From Euprymna scolopes (taxonomy: Eukaryota > Mollusca > Cephalopoda > Sepiida > Sepiolidae), in NCBI GenBank assembly GCA_024364805.1, contig CM044495.1:131320421-131375148 (forward strand): a stretch of 54,728 bases of DNA, in the 5' to 3' direction. How positions within the stretch are numbered: the stretch's first letter is position 1; each line of letters starts with the position of its first letter. The notes beneath the pieces were generated by a model. The model was not told the origin of the DNA. It worked only from the letters and a program-made list of their open reading frames with translations, and did not search any database. Shown here in pieces: positions 49,101 through 52,481 of the stretch. The position numbers and the translations under genes were made by a program.

Positions 49101-52100
49101 CACTAAAAAATGTCATTTTTGCTTTCATTCTAAAACTTCCATTCATTCTAAAACTTCCACAAATTTGTTATTATTGAATAGAATAAAAAAAATAAAATAA
49201 AATAAGCTTACCTTGTGGTAAGAATTGGGTTGGAATCTAATGTTGAGGCAAATGATGCATTTAAAGGAGTTATATCGATCACATTTGTTAACTGCTGAGT
49301 GTTCTGGAAAGAGAAAACGCATACATCAAATATTTATTAAAAACAAACATTATTCTACCAAAAAAAAATAGTTAGGAAGTGAAAGAAAAGAAAGTAAACA
49401 AGCTAAGCATGCAGGGTCCCCCTCCACAAGTGAAAAATTTACTTTCACCATGACTAATGTTTGTGCAAAATTTCAAAAAAATCCAAGGCATGATTGAGAT
49501 AAATGCGAACAAATGAATGGATGAACGATTTGGGAGCAATTTTATCCCCATAGTGCCCCTTAGGAGGGCAACCAGAGTTATCCCAGAAAATTTGTTCTGG
49601 CAAGAATTTATTTTCACCATGATTAATGTTTGCGCAAAATCTTTAAAAAATCCAAGGCGTGGTTATTGAGAAAAGTGCGAACAAACGAACAAATGAATGA
49701 ACGAATAGGAGTGAATTACTAGATCCAATCCCTCCTTTGTCAGGAGACGAACAAGTTGATCAGCAGAATAAAGGTTATAAGAAGTGAGGTTAGTAAAAAG
49801 ATAATGAAGAGGAAGTTGTTCACTAAGGCACACAAAAGGCAGCTGAAATAGGATTGTTAATCAAGGTATGGTAGTGACTGGAACAAAGGATTAAATATAG
49901 AGGTCAGTACATTTAGAGACAATTTATGGACAGTCTTGAGATTACAATAGTTGAGGACAGTTTCCAGTTTAGGACAATTGAAGTCAGGTTGCAGATTGGA
50001 CTAGATCAGGAGAGCTTTATGAGATTGGGATAAGCTGACATCAACCGACAACAAGAAGGTTTCAACAGACGATTAAGATTTAGAGGATTGTTTTCCGCCT
50101 ACGCACCCAAAGCCCAACTTGATATTTACAGAAAATGTCGGAGTCTGTTTTCTTTTGTTTGTTTTGAGCTGTTTTATTTTTTATACTTGCGAGCCACTGT
50201 GCACTCCTCAATATTGTGAGCCACTGTGCACTCCTCAACATTGTGAGCCACTGTGCACTCCTCAACATTGTGAGCCACTGTGCACTCCTCAACATTGTGA
50301 GCCACTGTGCACTCCTCAACATTGTGAGCCACTGTGCACTCCTCAACATCCACCGATGTGAGCGATGACAACATGGCCAGAAGAAAAGATGAAAGAGAAG
50401 AAAACAATAGCGCACAGCATTCGGGTTGACAATTGTTGTCAAGCAGAGGTTTCGACTATTGTTCTCATCTTGGATCCTATCCTCACAAGGTTTCCATCAA
50501 CTTAAGCTCCAATCTCTGGTTCCCCCCTTGCCAAATTTTCACAAAAGACTAGCTGAAACCACTATCAATAATTTCCCCCATTCTTTATGTGCGCCTAAAC
50601 TTAAACATGGATTCCATGAACAAAGCTTCTTTCTTAGAACTGCATGTTTCTGGAACTCTCTTCCACTTGCCTGCTTTCCAACTAACTACAATATGGTTGT
50701 CTTCGAGTCCAACATAACAAGTTCTTGTTGAGTCGTCCCCTTAAGTAATCCAATTTACCAAATTTCCACTACTAACGATTACTACGATATTGTCCCATTG
50801 ACTACCGTATACCCATTATCCCTTATCCTCAAGTGGCCTCCGGACCTTGATAAGTGGTGACTCCTATGTAAAAAAAAAAACTTAATCTCTAACTTTCTTC
50901 AGGTGCAAGAACTCGAAAATCTGAACAGAATTTTAAATGGAACCCTATATTTAATCTGTAGGGGTAGCTTACTGTAGTTTAGTCAGTCATGACCAGGTAG
51001 AAATCTGAAGTAATTCATAATTGTATTCTTAGCATCACCCGCACTGAAGATTGAATTTTCAACCTCCAGAAGACCGTCACTTAGAACTGATTATTATTTA
51101 GCACTTATATCCATTGCACCACAGGTTCTTGCGATTATAAGAATAACATCCAAAATGAAAACGGTAGTATGAATAATTCAAATAATCTAATGGTTTGAAG
51201 TTTAAAGTTAGGTATATGTTTATATATGTGTATGTATAGGATTCACTCCTAAACTAATTAATGAAGAATTAGCAGAACTTGTGGAAATTCCACCGTAGTT
51301 GAAAATTTTTAAAACACATTATAAATAAAATGAATAAAAAAAATAAAACAAATAATGATGAATTTAAAACCATTTTTTTAGTAAATTCTTTTTTAACCTT
51401 TTTTAGCTTTAAAGCTAGAGTTTTTTTTAACCTTTTTTAACCTTTTAAAGCTAAAAAGAATTTATTTTAAAAATGTAGATTTTTTTTTCAATGAAAATTC
51501 AACACATATTCATTGTTTTGTTTTATTTTGTTTTTTCTGAATTATTTTTTTATATAAATTATAAAGGAACAGATGTCAATTCACTTGCATGATTTTTTTT
51601 AATATTTTAAAAAGAAACTATAATAAAAAAAACTTAGTCTTCTCTTAACATGACTTTTTTTTTTAAATTATAAAATAAAATAGCCAATTTGAAACCATAA
51701 ACAGGCAGCTATGTTTTTTTGTTTTGTTTTTTTTTTTTAAATCTTTGGAGAGGAAATGGTTTTAACGGTTTTTAACTGATAAAGAGAGACTATACAGAGA
51801 GGTAATTTGTTTCTCATTAATTAATGTTTGCGATATGATGATGTTTTTTTTGTGACACTGGACATACAGACAAGTAAATTAATATTTAGATTATAATTCT
51901 GGAACACAACTGCTATGTGTAAAGGGTCCAAGCAAAGGGAGTAAAAAGAGGGTGAAAGCATTCATGTAAATTTCAATTCCACTAAATGTTGTGAAATTGT
52001 AAAAATAGATAGTACACATTAATATTTCCAAAATTTCAACTACTTTAGAGTATTTTAAAAGTATTTAATAATGGGCCAAAAATGGACCTCTTTGCCCATT

Positions 52101-52450
52101 TGAAAATTCAAATAAATCAACTTTGGATTAAATTTGATTCATAGGCACCAATGAAGCAAGATTTCCTGAATTTAAATTTCTTCTTAAGACTTCATTTTTA
52201 AAATGTTCTAGAATCAAAACTGTACTGACATGCATAAGTTCCCCAACTGTACTGACATGCATAAGTTCAAGTGCAACATACTGATATGCATAAGTTCACC
52301 CCAACTGTACTGACATGCATAAGTTCAAGTGCAACGTGAACCAACATCTCGCTGCCCTAATCCCTACATAGTACCCCAGTAGATGTTTCCCCTGATAGTA
52401 GCCCCCCTACACCAAAGTGGCAATGTGCCTTGTTTGGGGTGAAAATGTAA

Positions 52451-52481
<31 letters not shown>

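Noticed and set aside
50191-50349. Array of near-identical 27-bp units looking like a CRISPR at first glance
   Set aside because: Units are contiguous with no unique spacers, and the DNA is eukaryotic intron; it is a minisatellite.
50080-50442. Overlapping open frames on both strands across the 27-bp repeat (Cys-Glu-Pro-Leu and Val-Glu-Glu-Cys-type repeats)
   Set aside because: The unit length is a multiple of three and has no stop in several frames, so open frames arise automatically; no start context, splice sites or conserved text outside the array.
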